Source: a virus. From it: a stretch of 64,000 bases of DNA. The stretch spans positions 1-64,000 of IMG/VR virus record IMGVR_UViG_3300047323_000190, one strand, 5' to 3'. The notes under the pieces were generated by a model. That model had not been told where the DNA came from, ran no database searches, and saw only the letters and a list, made by a program, of their open reading frames with translations. Positions 30,229 through 37,712 of this stretch are shown here, one piece after another. The stretch's first letter is position 1. Every line of letters starts with the position of its first letter. Both the position numbers and the translations under genes were made by a program.

Positions 30229-31164
30229 ATGGCCAGGCACCACACAAAGATTCCGGAACTGTTGGCGCTTATTCGCGAGCATGGTCCTGTGTCGCCGAAT
30301 CGACTCACGGAGCTGACGGGCGATTTTCGACAGTCCATCGATAAGTACATCCGCCAGGCTCACGAAGATGAACTGATTCACGTCGCCGCATTCGAGCCAA
30401 GTCCTCTTGGCGGAAATCGCACCGTGAAGCTGTACGCCATTGGCGCGGGGAAAGATGCGCAGCGTCCGTATGTGCATCAGAAGCATCAGAAGCGTGCCGC
30501 CGAAAAACGCAAGCAGGAGCCGGTCAAGCTCACTGCGGAGCCCGCTAAAACTATCACCATCGTCATCAGCGAGCATATCGCCGTCGAACCCAAAAGCGGC
30601 GAATGGTCGCCGGAGGAAGATTCTATCCTTCTCGAGATCTATTCGAACCAGCGCGCCGTAAAACATCAGTTGAGCCGACTTCCGGGGCGGTCTTATCCGG
30701 CAGTCAAGGCGCGCGCCGCACGGCTGAAATTCGATCACAAGAAGCCGATAACTGACGGTTCGCTGTCGTGGATCAAGCCGGCGATCATCGCCGCACTATC
30801 GAAAAGCGGATCGATGACCGTTGCCGACCTCGAACGAGTTACGGGTGCGACGCGAGCCGGCATGAAGCCCGTTATAAGGCGATGGCGTGGAGTCGATTGG
30901 CATATCGCTGGATGGGAGCGCGTCGGGGTACATGGATGGATTCCGATGTGGGCTTTGGGAAATGAAATGGATGAGCCGAAGCCTCAACCAAAGAGCATGA
31001 CTCAGGCTTGCCGGGAATGGCGCCAACGCCAGCGCATCGCTCAAGGGCGCATGAACCCCTTCGCGTCTATCGCCGGATTGGTGAGCATTCCAGAAGGTCA
31101 ACGAGGCCGTGTTTTCCAGCAATCTATGTCTATCGAAGACGATGAATTGGAGTGTGTCGCATGA
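30229..31164 (+). CDS. Predicted DNA-binding protein with three HTH-like domains
   Basis: The protein of 311 residues has a first winged-helix unit (about residues 1-70: LIREHGPVSPNRLTELTGDF), a middle Myb/SANT-like unit (about 120-165: GEWSPEEDSILLEIYSNQRA, PGRSYPAVKARAARLKFD) and a third winged-helix unit (about 175-240: AALSKSGSMTVADLERVTGA). A basic C-terminus with CREWRQRQRIAQGRMNPF follows. It may regulate or help organise replication. No close characterised relative comes to mind. Confidence 0.65.
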   Translation: MARHHTKIPELLALIREHGPVSPNRLTELTGDFRQSIDKYIRQAHEDELIHVAAFEPSPLGGNRTVKLYAIGAGKDAQRPYVHQKHQKRAAEKRKQEPVKLTAEPAKTITIVISEHIAVEPKSGEWSPEEDSILLEIYSNQRAVKHQLSRLPGRSYPAVKARAARLKFDHKKPITDGSLSWIKPAIIAALSKSGSMTVADLERVTGATRAGMKPVIRRWRGVDWHIAGWERVGVHGWIPMWALGNEMDEPKPQPKSMTQACREWRQRQRIAQGRMNPFASIAGLVSIPEGQRGRVFQQSMSIEDDELECVA

Positions 31165-31370
31165 GCCCCGAATACACCAACCTCACTCCGCAACAGGTAG
31201 GCCGCGCTGCTGCAAATCTCAACATAAGCGGCACTCCCGAAGCGCTCATGGAGCTGTGCGTGTGGGCGCAACGCTCCGCCGACCAGGCCAAGCGCGATGC
31301 AGCGATGGACAGGATGGTTGCGGATGCGGAAGAGCTTGGTCTTTATAACGAACCGGAGAAAGCAGCGTGA
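31161..31370 (+). CDS. Small hypothetical protein
   Basis: This 69-residue protein has YTNLTPQQVGRAAANLNISG near the start and an acidic helical end. The ATG at 31161 makes an ATGA overlap with the gene before. Function unknown. Confidence 0.55.
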   Translation: MSPEYTNLTPQQVGRAAANLNISGTPEALMELCVWAQRSADQAKRDAAMDRMVADAEELGLYNEPEKAA

Positions 31371-31987
31371 AGAAACTGATTCTCAAGAAACTGTTGCGGG
31401 TTCATTCCAATGCCTGCTCGACGCCCTACTATCACCTGCACGGCTACATGCTGCGCGATTGGGTGATGGGCTATCGAAGCCCTGATCGGAACATGGATAA
31501 CCCGATGTGGAAGTCGGGTTTCAAGCCGAAGTCGTCGGCGATCTACCGTCGGGTATGCCGAAACCTCGCCATCCGCGCTCACACGATCCTGCGCAGCGAC
31601 AACGACCGTCACTTGCACGATCACCCGTCGTGGTCGCTGTCAATCGTGCTGGAGGGTGGCTACTGGGAGGTATGCGAGCCGACGGAATGGGCTGAGCGTT
31701 TCGGCGCGACCTACCGTCGAATCGTTGACGGACTGGACCGGGGAATGATCGACAAAGAAGACCGTTACGAACTCGATTATGTCGCACGGTTCGGCATTTA
31801 CTGGCGCGGCCCTGGCGCAATCGTCCTGCGTCGCGCTACCGACTTCCATCGCCTGATCCTGCCGCGTGGCACGGTCGCAAAATCGATCTTCGCCATGGGC
31901 AAGAAATCGAATAGCTGGGGATTCCTGACGCCGAACGGAAAAGTCTACTGGCGCACATATCTCGGACTCGACAAGGGGCAGGCATGA
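31367..31987 (+). CDS. Cupin-like protein
   Basis: The 206-residue protein (GTG start) has NDRHLHDHPSWSLSIVLEGG at about residues 79-98, a cupin metal motif (H-x-H-D-H with later Glu and Gly), and DFHRLILPRGTVAKSIFAMG, including the second-motif His. Phage cupins of this type are uncharacterised. It overlaps the dNMP kinase gene by four bases. Confidence 0.7.
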   Translation: MKKLILKKLLRVHSNACSTPYYHLHGYMLRDWVMGYRSPDRNMDNPMWKSGFKPKSSAIYRRVCRNLAIRAHTILRSDNDRHLHDHPSWSLSIVLEGGYWEVCEPTEWAERFGATYRRIVDGLDRGMIDKEDRYELDYVARFGIYWRGPGAIVLRRATDFHRLILPRGTVAKSIFAMGKKSNSWGFLTPNGKVYWRTYLGLDKGQA

Positions 31988-32538
31988 AACCACAAATCAT
32001 CGCCCTGGTGGGCAACGCAGGCGCAGGCAAGTCAACCGTCGCCGATTACTTGATCGAGTCGCATGGATATCACCGCGTGAAGTTCGCCGGTCCGCTGAAG
32101 AGCATGCTGCGCGCCATCGGACTCGACGACGAGGAAATCGAAGGTTCTCGCAAAGAACAGCCCTGCGATCTGCTGTGCGGCAAGACGCCCCGTCACGCAA
32201 TGGTAACGCTCGGAACGGAATGGGGTCGCGATTTGATCGGGCCTGAGTTCTGGACGGGACTATGGGAAGAGGAAGTCTGCGCGCACCTGAATAGCGGACT
32301 CAATGTGGTTGTCGACGATTGCAGATTCCCGAACGAGTTGGCGGCGGTCAAGCGACGTCGCGGTGAGGCGTGGCATATCGTGCGGCCGGCGCATGGTGGA
32401 TCGTCGCTTCCCAGTCACAGATCGGAGGGCGCGTTGAGCGAGTATTACGGCGACATGCGGACCATCGCAAACATAGGGCGGATTGAGGATTTGCATACCA
32501 AGGTTCGGCAGATCATGGAACTGGCGGAGGCGCTGTGA
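31984..32538 (+). CDS. Deoxynucleoside monophosphate kinase
   Basis: The 184-residue protein has a P-loop near the start (LVGNAGAGKSTVADYLI), then YHRVKFAGPLKSMLRAIGLD, a recurrent pattern in T4 gp1-like dNMP kinases, and VDDCRFPNELAAVKRRRGE, the LID-like region. It phosphorylates dNMPs for phage DNA synthesis. Neighbouring genes also concern DNA metabolism. Confidence 0.82.
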   Translation: MKPQIIALVGNAGAGKSTVADYLIESHGYHRVKFAGPLKSMLRAIGLDDEEIEGSRKEQPCDLLCGKTPRHAMVTLGTEWGRDLIGPEFWTGLWEEEVCAHLNSGLNVVVDDCRFPNELAAVKRRRGEAWHIVRPAHGGSSLPSHRSEGALSEYYGDMRTIANIGRIEDLHTKVRQIMELAEAL

Positions 32539-32879
32539 CTGAAGAAGGCGAAATCAACATCTTCGGCCCGTTGAACTGGATCAGAGACAACGCCGAGGAG
32601 ATGGCGCAAGCCAAGGCCGATCGCGTCCAGCTTGAGGAGTTCCGCAAGTCGAAGAAAGCGCTGTTGATGCGCGATGCGGAATTGAAGGGGCACAAGTCGG
32701 CCGTTTCGCAGGAACGCGAAGCGTACGCCCATCCCGAATACGTCGCCCTTCTCGACTCGCTGAAAGAGGCTGTAGAGCGCGAGGAACGGATGCGCTGGTT
32801 GATGGTGGCGGCGCAACTCAAGATCGAGGTGTGGCGCTCGCTGGAGTCCAGCCGACGCATCGAGGCGAAAACTCTATGA
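32535..32879 (+). CDS. Coiled-coil hypothetical protein
   Basis: This 114-residue GTG-started protein is helical throughout, from NIFGPLNWIRDNAEEMAQAK to RMRWLMVAAQLKIEVWRSLE. Such a pattern is common in phage early operons. The GTG overlaps the kinase stop. Function unknown. Confidence 0.6.
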   Translation: MTEEGEINIFGPLNWIRDNAEEMAQAKADRVQLEEFRKSKKALLMRDAELKGHKSAVSQEREAYAHPEYVALLDSLKEAVEREERMRWLMVAAQLKIEVWRSLESSRRIEAKTL

Positions 32880-33316
32880 AGCGCTCACCAATGCAACGGA
32901 AAACCCCACTCCAGCGCAAGCCCTGGAAGTCCAGCGTAACCGACCAGCCCGACTGGCGATCAGAGTTGAGGTCGGGAGGGATTAAGCGTAAGGGTCGCCC
33001 CGCTGCGAACAAGGCTGAGAAGGCGCATATGACGGCGACGGCGGCGCTGACTTGTGTTGTGTGCCGCAACGAGGGATTGGGCGAGTCGCCGGCCGAACTG
33101 CATCACCCGCGGTTCCTGGCTGGCGGCGGGCAGCGCTCTAGTCATATGGACGTGATCCCGCTGTGCGCCTTGCACCATCGCCTCGGTTCATGGGGAACTG
33201 CGTACCACGCGGGCCCGGAAGAGTTTGAACGGCGGTACGGCACAGAAGCCGATTTGCTTGCGCAGACGAAGCGCGAGCTTGGGATTGAGGAACAAGAAAC
33301 GGAGGTCGCCGCGTGA
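32876..33316 (+). CDS. HNH nuclease (Ref/DUF968-like)
   Basis: The 146-residue protein has a basic N-terminus (MKRSPMQRKTPLQRKPW) and an HNH domain: LTCVVCRNEGLGESPAELHH at about residues 60-79 and HMDVIPLCALHHRLG at about 93-107. The layout matches Ref/DUF968-type recombination-associated nucleases of lambdoid phages. It probably acts in recombination or DNA processing. It overlaps the cytosine methyltransferase gene by four bases. Confidence 0.72.
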   Translation: MKRSPMQRKTPLQRKPWKSSVTDQPDWRSELRSGGIKRKGRPAANKAEKAHMTATAALTCVVCRNEGLGESPAELHHPRFLAGGGQRSSHMDVIPLCALHHRLGSWGTAYHAGPEEFERRYGTEADLLAQTKRELGIEEQETEVAA

Positions 33317-34143
33317 CGGCCTACTACAACGAAATCGACCCGTATGCCGCTCAATGGCTGCGGAACCTGATAAAGGCCGGTCACATTGTCGCCGGCGACG
33401 TAGATGAACGGAGTATTGAGGATGTCCGACCTGACGACTTGCGAGGCTACACCCAATGTCATTTCTTCGCCGGCATTGGAGTCTGGTCATACGCGCTTCG
33501 CCGAGCCGGATGGGCTGACGATCGACCTGTTTGGACCGGTTCCTGCCCGTGCCAACCTTTCAGCCAGGCAGGCCAAGGAGCTGGGTTTGCTGACGAGCGG
33601 CACCTATGGCCCGCCTTCCACTGGCTCATCGAGCAGTGCCGCCCTCCAGTACTTTTTGGCGAACAGGTTGCAAGCAAGGCTGTCGGTCCTTGGCTCGACG
33701 TTGTTCAAACTGACCTGGAAGGATTGGGTTTTGCCGTCGGGGCGGTCGCTTTCCCGTCTGCGGGCGTCGGTGCTCCACACATCAGGGAAAGAATCTACTG
33801 GTTGGCCGACGCCGCAGGCTTCGGACTCGACGGGCGGAGGTCAGGCGAAACGCGCAATGGGCGAGACACGGCACGGGTCGAATCTGAACGACTTCGCTCT
33901 TTTGGCTTCGACGCACTGTGGCGCCCCGAGTACGAAGCCCATGAGACTAACGGCTTTTGGAAACATGCTGACTGGCTGCGCTGCCGGGACGAAAAGTGGC
34001 GGCCAGTTGAACCCGGCACATTCCCGCTGGCTGATGGGGCTCCCGCGCGAGTGGGACGACTGCGCGCCTACGGCAACGCGGTCAATGCGGAAGCGGCGAC
34101 AACGTTCATAGAAGTATCAATGGAAACTTTGGAGGCAGCATGA
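33313..34143 (+). CDS. C5 cytosine DNA methyltransferase
   Basis: The 276-residue GTG-started protein has motif [19 protein letters not shown] (about residue 50), motif [18 protein letters not shown] with the catalytic Cys (about 78), an ENV-like motif VI as FGEQVAS, motif [20 protein letters not shown] and motif [15 protein letters not shown] at the end. It is a Dcm-type enzyme, with Glu-Gln instead of Glu-Asn at motif VI. The recognition region is short. A second coding frame is nested inside (33422-34111), which constrains its sequence. Confidence 0.88.
   Translation: MTAYYNEIDPYAAQWLRNLIKAGHIVAGDVDERSIEDVRPDDLRGYTQCHFFAGIGVWSYALRRAGWADDRPVWTGSCPCQPFSQAGQGAGFADERHLWPAFHWLIEQCRPPVLFGEQVASKAVGPWLDVVQTDLEGLGFAVGAVAFPSAGVGAPHIRERIYWLADAAGFGLDGRRSGETRNGRDTARVESERLRSFGFDALWRPEYEAHETNGFWKHADWLRCRDEKWRPVEPGTFPLADGAPARVGRLRAYGNAVNAEAATTFIEVSMETLEAA
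33422..34111 (+). CDS. Gene nested in the cytosine methyltransferase (+1 frame)
   Basis: The frame is open for 229 residues entirely within 33313-34143. It reads as a real protein: [20 protein letters not shown] start, [60 protein letters not shown] and [20 protein letters not shown] near the end. This pattern recurs as a companion of Dcm-type genes in phages. The ATG at 33422 has GGAG eight bases upstream. Function is unknown; a link to the methyltransferase is inferred. It could be called a shadow frame, but the protein character argues against that. Confidence 0.75.
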   Translation: MSDLTTCEATPNVISSPALESGHTRFAEPDGLTIDLFGPVPARANLSARQAKELGLLTSGTYGPPSTGSSSSAALQYFLANRLQARLSVLGSTLFKLTWKDWVLPSGRSLSRLRASVLHTSGKESTGWPTPQASDSTGGGQAKRAMGETRHGSNLNDFALLASTHCGAPSTKPMRLTAFGNMLTGCAAGTKSGGQLNPAHSRWLMGLPREWDDCAPTATRSMRKRRQRS

Positions 34144-34469
34144 TCGACATCGACGCACTCGAAACGCTGGTAAAGACGGTTACCAGTGGCGCCGCAGCAC
34201 AAAAGAGCGCAGACCCAGTGATTCGCAACATGGGGAGGCTCGAATTTGACGACGCCTGCAAGCAGTATCTGCGCGCCACCAACCCCGCCGCAATCCTCGC
34301 CCTTATCGCCGAGGTGCGGGCGTTGCGGGAGGATGCCGAGCGCTATCGGTGGGCGATCGCATACGAGGACAACGCCGAAATGCTTCTGGCCGCCGTGATG
34401 AACAATGCGCCGGACAAGAAAGCGATATCGGCAGAGATCGACGCAGAGCGAGCCAAGGAGAAAGCATGA
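34140..34469 (+). CDS. Ea22-like hypothetical protein
   Basis: This 109-residue protein contains TNPAAILALIAEVRALREDA followed by ERYRWAIAYEDN, a tail block typical of Ea22-type proteins widespread in temperate phages. The upstream half is more variable. It overlaps the methyltransferase stop by four bases. No role is established. Confidence 0.65.
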   Translation: MIDIDALETLVKTVTSGAAAQKSADPVIRNMGRLEFDDACKQYLRATNPAAILALIAEVRALREDAERYRWAIAYEDNAEMLLAAVMNNAPDKKAISAEIDAERAKEKA

Positions 34470-34651
34470 CCAACATCATTAATCGAGTCGCAGCATTCGT
34501 TTCCGACCCGCTCAACGTACTGATTTTCTTCTTTCTTTGGGTCGGCGTCGCGCTGGTCGGGACCGATGGCTATTGGGATACCAAGGGGCTCATCGTGGCA
34601 CTGATGGCGATACCGGCGTTCCTCGGCTACAAGATCGGGAGGCGCAAATGA
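34466..34651 (+). CDS. Small two-span membrane protein
   Basis: The 61-residue protein has two hydrophobic segments (about residues 13-31 LNVLIFFFLWVGVALVG and 39-56) and a basic end (GYKIGRRK). It is coupled by ATGA overlaps to both neighbours. Function unknown. Confidence 0.6.
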   Translation: MTNIINRVAAFVSDPLNVLIFFFLWVGVALVGTDGYWDTKGLIVALMAIPAFLGYKIGRRK

Positions 34652-34899
34652 TCTTCTTCGCTGGCCTCGCAACGGGATTCCTTCTCGGCGGGATAGCGTT
34701 CGGGATATTCGCCCTACTCCTCCTCGTGCACAAGAGGGCGCCCGGCATCACCATGAACGCACGCAAGCCAGTAGACGTCCCATGCCAAGAGCGAAAGTAT
34801 CGCGGGAAAGAAACAACGGTTGTGGTGCCTTCGTGGGAGAGGGAGGAAGTCGGCGGGATCGATTATCGCTTCATGGGCGTGGGTAACGAAGAAGTCTGA
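34648..34899 (+). CDS. Small membrane-anchored protein
   Basis: The protein has 83 residues with an N-terminal membrane segment (FFAGLATGFLLGGIAFGIFA) and a soluble C-terminal region ending in an acidic tail. It is probably inserted with its C-terminus in the cytoplasm. Function unknown. Confidence 0.6.
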   Translation: MIFFAGLATGFLLGGIAFGIFALLLLVHKRAPGITMNARKPVDVPCQERKYRGKETTVVVPSWEREEVGGIDYRFMGVGNEEV

Positions 34900-34987
34900 G
34901 AGTGTTGTTCTGGCGCGCATATACAGGATTGCAACGCAGAGGAGGGTTGCTTAAAAGAAGTGCAGAAGTGCGACATGTTTCCGTATC

Positions 34988-35016
34988 AAGCACTCCACAA
35001 CAAGAGAGGAGTGCTT
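34988..35016 (+). terminator. Hairpin before the HNH/AP2 gene
   Basis: AAGCACTCC and GGAGTGCTT (9 bp) enclose an 11-base loop and lead into TAAATTT. It may end the upstream transcript. The region 34900-35059 otherwise has no gene. Confidence 0.5.
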
Positions 35017-35059
35017 AAATTTATGGTAGTATGTTGACAGTTCAATTCGAGGGGCGTAT

Positions 35060-35608
35060 ATGGGCAAGCAGTGGTTGTCGATGAGTCAAGAGGAAGTGAA
35101 ATCATTCTTCGAATACGACCCCGCGATTGGGAAATTGCGGTGGATATTTCATCCCGACATGGGCGTTGCATGGAATGGTAGGAACGTTGGGAAGGTAGCC
35201 GGGTCTGAGGACAAGAGGGGCTATCGCCAGATTGGCGTTAAAGGTACCAAGTACCTCGCGCATCGCCTCACATGGATCTACTTCAACGGCGACATACCGG
35301 AAGGTCTAGACATAGACCATATCAACCGAACTCCATCTGATAACCGCATCGAAAATCTTAGGGTGGCGACTCGGAAGGAGAACATCCAGAACACCAAGCC
35401 GCGAACCGTGGCCAATCCGAGCGGCTATCGAGGCGTCCTTTGGATCGAGCAATGCCAACGGTGGCGTGCGTCGATCCAAGTTAATGGGAAGCGAAAGTAT
35501 CTCGGTCATTACAAGACCGCAGAGGAAGCCGCCGCTGCGTACGAGAAAGCGGATCAAGACCTTGGCGGAGGCTTCCAATCCCGCTTTGACGTGAAAGACG
35601 CGGCCTAA
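35060..35608 (+). CDS. HNH homing endonuclease with AP2 domain
   Basis: This 182-residue protein has an HNH_3 core (about residues 75-110: LTWIYFNGDIPEGLDIDHIN, then NRIENLRVATRKENIQN) and an AP2-type DNA-binding domain (about 117-165: GYRGVLWIEQCQRWRASIQV, KYLGHYKTAEEAAAAY). The arrangement is that of free-standing homing endonucleases. It sits between two unrelated operon blocks with AT-rich flanking DNA and a TTGACA box at 35035, suggesting a separately acquired element. Confidence 0.85.
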   Translation: MGKQWLSMSQEEVKSFFEYDPAIGKLRWIFHPDMGVAWNGRNVGKVAGSEDKRGYRQIGVKGTKYLAHRLTWIYFNGDIPEGLDIDHINRTPSDNRIENLRVATRKENIQNTKPRTVANPSGYRGVLWIEQCQRWRASIQVNGKRKYLGHYKTAEEAAAAYEKADQDLGGGFQSRFDVKDAA

Positions 35609-35631
35609 TCAAAATCACAACGGGGTTAGCG

Positions 35632-36066
35632 ATGGACTTTGAGAATCTTGATGAACGCCTGAACAACTGGAGCAAAGTAGTCCGCTCTCCCCGCTTCCAA
35701 TCCGGCGAGTGCGCGGCTTGGGCAAAGTGGTATGTGGCGCTAAGAGATTCTGGCAAGCCCACGGATGCCCCGCCCATGACGAAAGATGAATGGGACGGGT
35801 GGCTTGTCGAGAAAGCATGGACGATGCTGCCCAACCATATTTCGAAGTGGACCCTGAAGTACTCGTACGTGTGGAACATGTCGCCCGAGCAAGTTCAAAC
35901 CAGGATGCGCAAGACGCACAACGCAAATCTTCGGGGCGCGAAGTTCGATGTGGTGATGGCGAGGGCGAAGTCGGACCTTCGGAAGAACATCGCTTCACTG
36001 ACAGCCAAAAAAATCTTGAATTTCGTAGCAAAAGATGCTTGTAAACCTGAAACGTGTGATTTATAA
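35632..36066 (+). CDS. Q-like late antiterminator candidate
   Basis: The 144-residue protein begins MDFENLDERLNNWSKVVRSP and contains TKDEWDGWLVEKAWTMLPNH, as in small phage proteins placed at the end of the early operon. Its gene is followed at once by a strong promoter (36039) and a terminator (36143), the arrangement of lambda Q, pR' and tR'. No zinc-finger signature of lambda Q is seen. The assignment rests on position and fold-type rather than on sequence identity. Confidence 0.55.
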   Translation: MDFENLDERLNNWSKVVRSPRFQSGECAAWAKWYVALRDSGKPTDAPPMTKDEWDGWLVEKAWTMLPNHISKWTLKYSYVWNMSPEQVQTRMRKTHNANLRGAKFDVVMARAKSDLRKNIASLTAKKILNFVAKDACKPETCDL

Positions 36067-36067
36067 T
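36039..36067 (+). promoter_or_regulatory. Late promoter (pR'-like)
   Basis: TTGTAA and a perfect TATAAT are separated by 17 bases, overlapping the end of the Q-like gene. A Rho-independent terminator lies about 75 bases after the expected start. Confidence 0.78.
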
Positions 36068-36142
36068 CGGCTCCAGATTACTGAATTCGGCCTCGCGCCT
36101 GAGCTTACCCTCGCGGAATGCGAGGCGTAGGCGTCACTAAAG

Positions 36143-36177
36143 AACCCGCCCCAGCTAAACGCTCGGCGGGTTTTTCC
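36143..36177 (+). terminator. Terminator downstream of the late promoter (tR'-like)
   Basis: AACCCGCC and GGCGGGTT enclose a 14-base loop and run into TTTCC. It would block late transcription until antitermination. Confidence 0.8.
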
Positions 36178-36199
36178 ATTTACATCGCCGGTCCTCGTA

Positions 36200-36451
36200 A
36201 TGCGATTCCCTGCCCCTCTTCGATCCCGCGATTACGGGAACCCGGAGGATATTGTCGCTGCTCGGCAAGCAGAAGCGGCGAATAAGGCAAGGCGCGCGGC
36301 AGAGGCTGCGGCTAATGCGCCGGTAGCCAAGCGCCCTACTCTGACGCTCAAGCGCGACTCCAAGGCCGATAAGGTCAAGCGCTGGAGCGTTGCGCGAGAG
36401 GCTGCCGAAGCACTTTTTGATTTCCCGCCGCGACCCATTCTGGAGTCGTGA
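36200..36451 (+). CDS. Small hypothetical protein
   Basis: The 83-residue protein is Ala- and Arg-rich with AANKARRAAEAAANAPVAKR and a C-terminal helical part (KVKRWSVAREAAEALFDF). It lies just after the late terminator. Function unknown. Confidence 0.5.
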   Translation: MRFPAPLRSRDYGNPEDIVAARQAEAANKARRAAEAAANAPVAKRPTLTLKRDSKADKVKRWSVAREAAEALFDFPPRPILES

Positions 36452-36515
36452 TTCCCTGCCGGTGTGCAATGCACCTCTGCCGGGAGAGAAGCCCCGGAAG
36501 AATTTTGAGGTCACC

Positions 36516-36713
36516 ATGCAGCATGAGATTAAAGTCAATGTCGGCTTTGACGCCGATGGCTTCGAGAAAGCTGTTCAGGGTTACCTGATGGAGTTGGTGG
36601 AAAGTGGAGCCGCTAGATACGACCAGGAGACTTACGATCTGATCGTGGCGCGCGCCGAAGCAATGGTCGGTGATTTCGTCAAGACGGAAACCGTCACAGT
36701 TACATTCGTATGA
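36516..36713 (+). CDS. Small hypothetical protein
   Basis: This 65-residue protein starts MQHEIKVNVGFDADGFEKAV and ends in a beta strand (ETVTVTFV). A GAGGT ribosome site precedes it. It overlaps the next gene by four bases. Function unknown. Confidence 0.55.
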   Translation: MQHEIKVNVGFDADGFEKAVQGYLMELVESGAARYDQETYDLIVARAEAMVGDFVKTETVTVTFV

Positions 36714-36838
36714 ACGCCCAGCAAGTAATAGACAGCATCGAGAGCGACATTTCGCGCGTCCGGAATCTGGATGCGGCGCTTTTGGCGTCCTTGATTGCGC
36801 GACTCGATGAACTCAGAAAGGCCGTCAAATGGGACTGA
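36710..36838 (+). CDS. Very small hypothetical protein
   Basis: The 42-residue protein (MNAQQVIDSIESDISRVRNL start) is helical. It has an ATGA overlap at the start, and its 3' end contains the start of the following frame. Function unknown. Confidence 0.45.
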   Translation: MNAQQVIDSIESDISRVRNLDAALLASLIARLDELRKAVKWD

Positions 36839-36939
36839 ATCCGGTTGCTGCATGGTGGCTATGGTGGTCAACGGCGCTCTTAGGCGCTTCCAAGGTATGC
36901 ATGGACATTGCCGAGCAGGTAGAGAGCGATGACGACTGA
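36829..36939 (+). CDS. 36-residue Trp-rich membrane peptide
   Basis: The peptide begins MGLNPVAAWWLWWSTALLGA and ends in an acidic tail (EQVESDDD). It overlaps the preceding small gene by ten bases. One short membrane span is likely. Evidence is limited to composition and spacing. Confidence 0.4.
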   Translation: MGLNPVAAWWLWWSTALLGASKVCMDIAEQVESDDD

Positions 36940-37483
36940 CGGATTCCCGCCGTCAGTGCAGGTCGGCTGCACAGTGTGATACGGACGGCGGTTTCCCGAA
37001 TAGCCTCACCTGTACGAATTTCGGGCTTTCACTTCTGCCGGTGATGCGTCACAACCCTAAGGGGCGGCAGACGTGAGAGCCAAAGGCGCGCATAGATATG
37101 CCGGGAGACAGACCGGAGCGCCGCTCCCAACGAGGAAAGCTCCGGTACACACGCCGGCGAGCTGGTGCAAAGCCAGCGCCTTCATGATTGACCGAGCCGG
37201 GTTCGAGCCCCGGGCGCAAACCGCAGCGCGGCTAGCGATCGCTCGGAGATCCTCGGTCATCCATGAGGGTGACAAGCCGCAATCGACCATTGATGCGCCA
37301 ACCGGGGCCCAAATTCCAGGGTCGAGCGCATTGCCGCATGTGATGTGGCTCACTAGATTGCGCCGCCGCTATAAGCAAACGCAACGAACCGCGAACGCTT
37401 GCGGACTCCCTCGCCCAACATCCCCTCGTCACTTCACGACGATTTGCCCGCCGCGTGCGGGCGTTTTCTATTCTAGGTATCCG
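36940..37483 (+). ncRNA. 540-base structured gap, no supported gene
   Basis: No frame here looks like a protein. There are several GC-rich inverted repeats, among them GACCGAG (37191) with CTCGGTC (37252), and a T-arm-like hairpin (37197-37213). A regulatory RNA, a packaging site or remnants of a tRNA-like gene are all possible. Confidence 0.35.
37446..37468 (+). terminator. Terminator upstream of the late small gene
   Basis: GCCCGC and GCGGGC enclose a five-base loop and are followed by GTTTTC. It lies 16 bases before the gene at 37484. Confidence 0.7.
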
Positions 37484-37702
37484 ATGGCGACGCGGAAGAC
37501 AGTCAAGGCTGAACCTGCGGAACGCACGGAGATCTGCAAAGAATGCCGGTTCTCGCATTTCAAGAAGAACGATGGGTTGCGCTGCAGGCGCTTCCCGCCA
37601 GTGTTTGTGTATGACTACGCGACCGGCACATCGACGGCGCAATGGCCGGAGGTCGATGCCGATGCGCATTGTGGCGAATTCAAACCAACACTAAGTTCGT
37701 AA
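37484..37702 (+). CDS. Small four-Cys hypothetical protein
   Basis: The 72-residue protein has CKECRFSHFKKNDGLRCRR and later AHCGEF, which gives CxxC...C...C and probably a zinc site. The ATG at 37484 is used because the upstream continuation of the frame crosses a terminator. It lies directly before the phosphoesterase. Function unknown. Confidence 0.6.
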   Translation: MATRKTVKAEPAERTEICKECRFSHFKKNDGLRCRRFPPVFVYDYATGTSTAQWPEVDADAHCGEFKPTLSS

Positions 37703-37712
37703 AGGGGAAACC

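Noticed and set aside
37176-37221. Possible tRNA: CCGGG-TTCGAGC-CCCGG fits a T-arm perfectly and a CAT anticodon-like loop lies upstream
   Set aside because: The five bases on either side of the CAT loop do not pair, and no acceptor strand matches the seven bases after the T-arm.
37073-37483. Upstream extension of the gene at 37484 by 137 codons
   Set aside because: It crosses a Rho-independent terminator and has Arg/Thr/Pro-rich, non-protein-like content; the ATG at 37484 gives a compact four-Cys protein.
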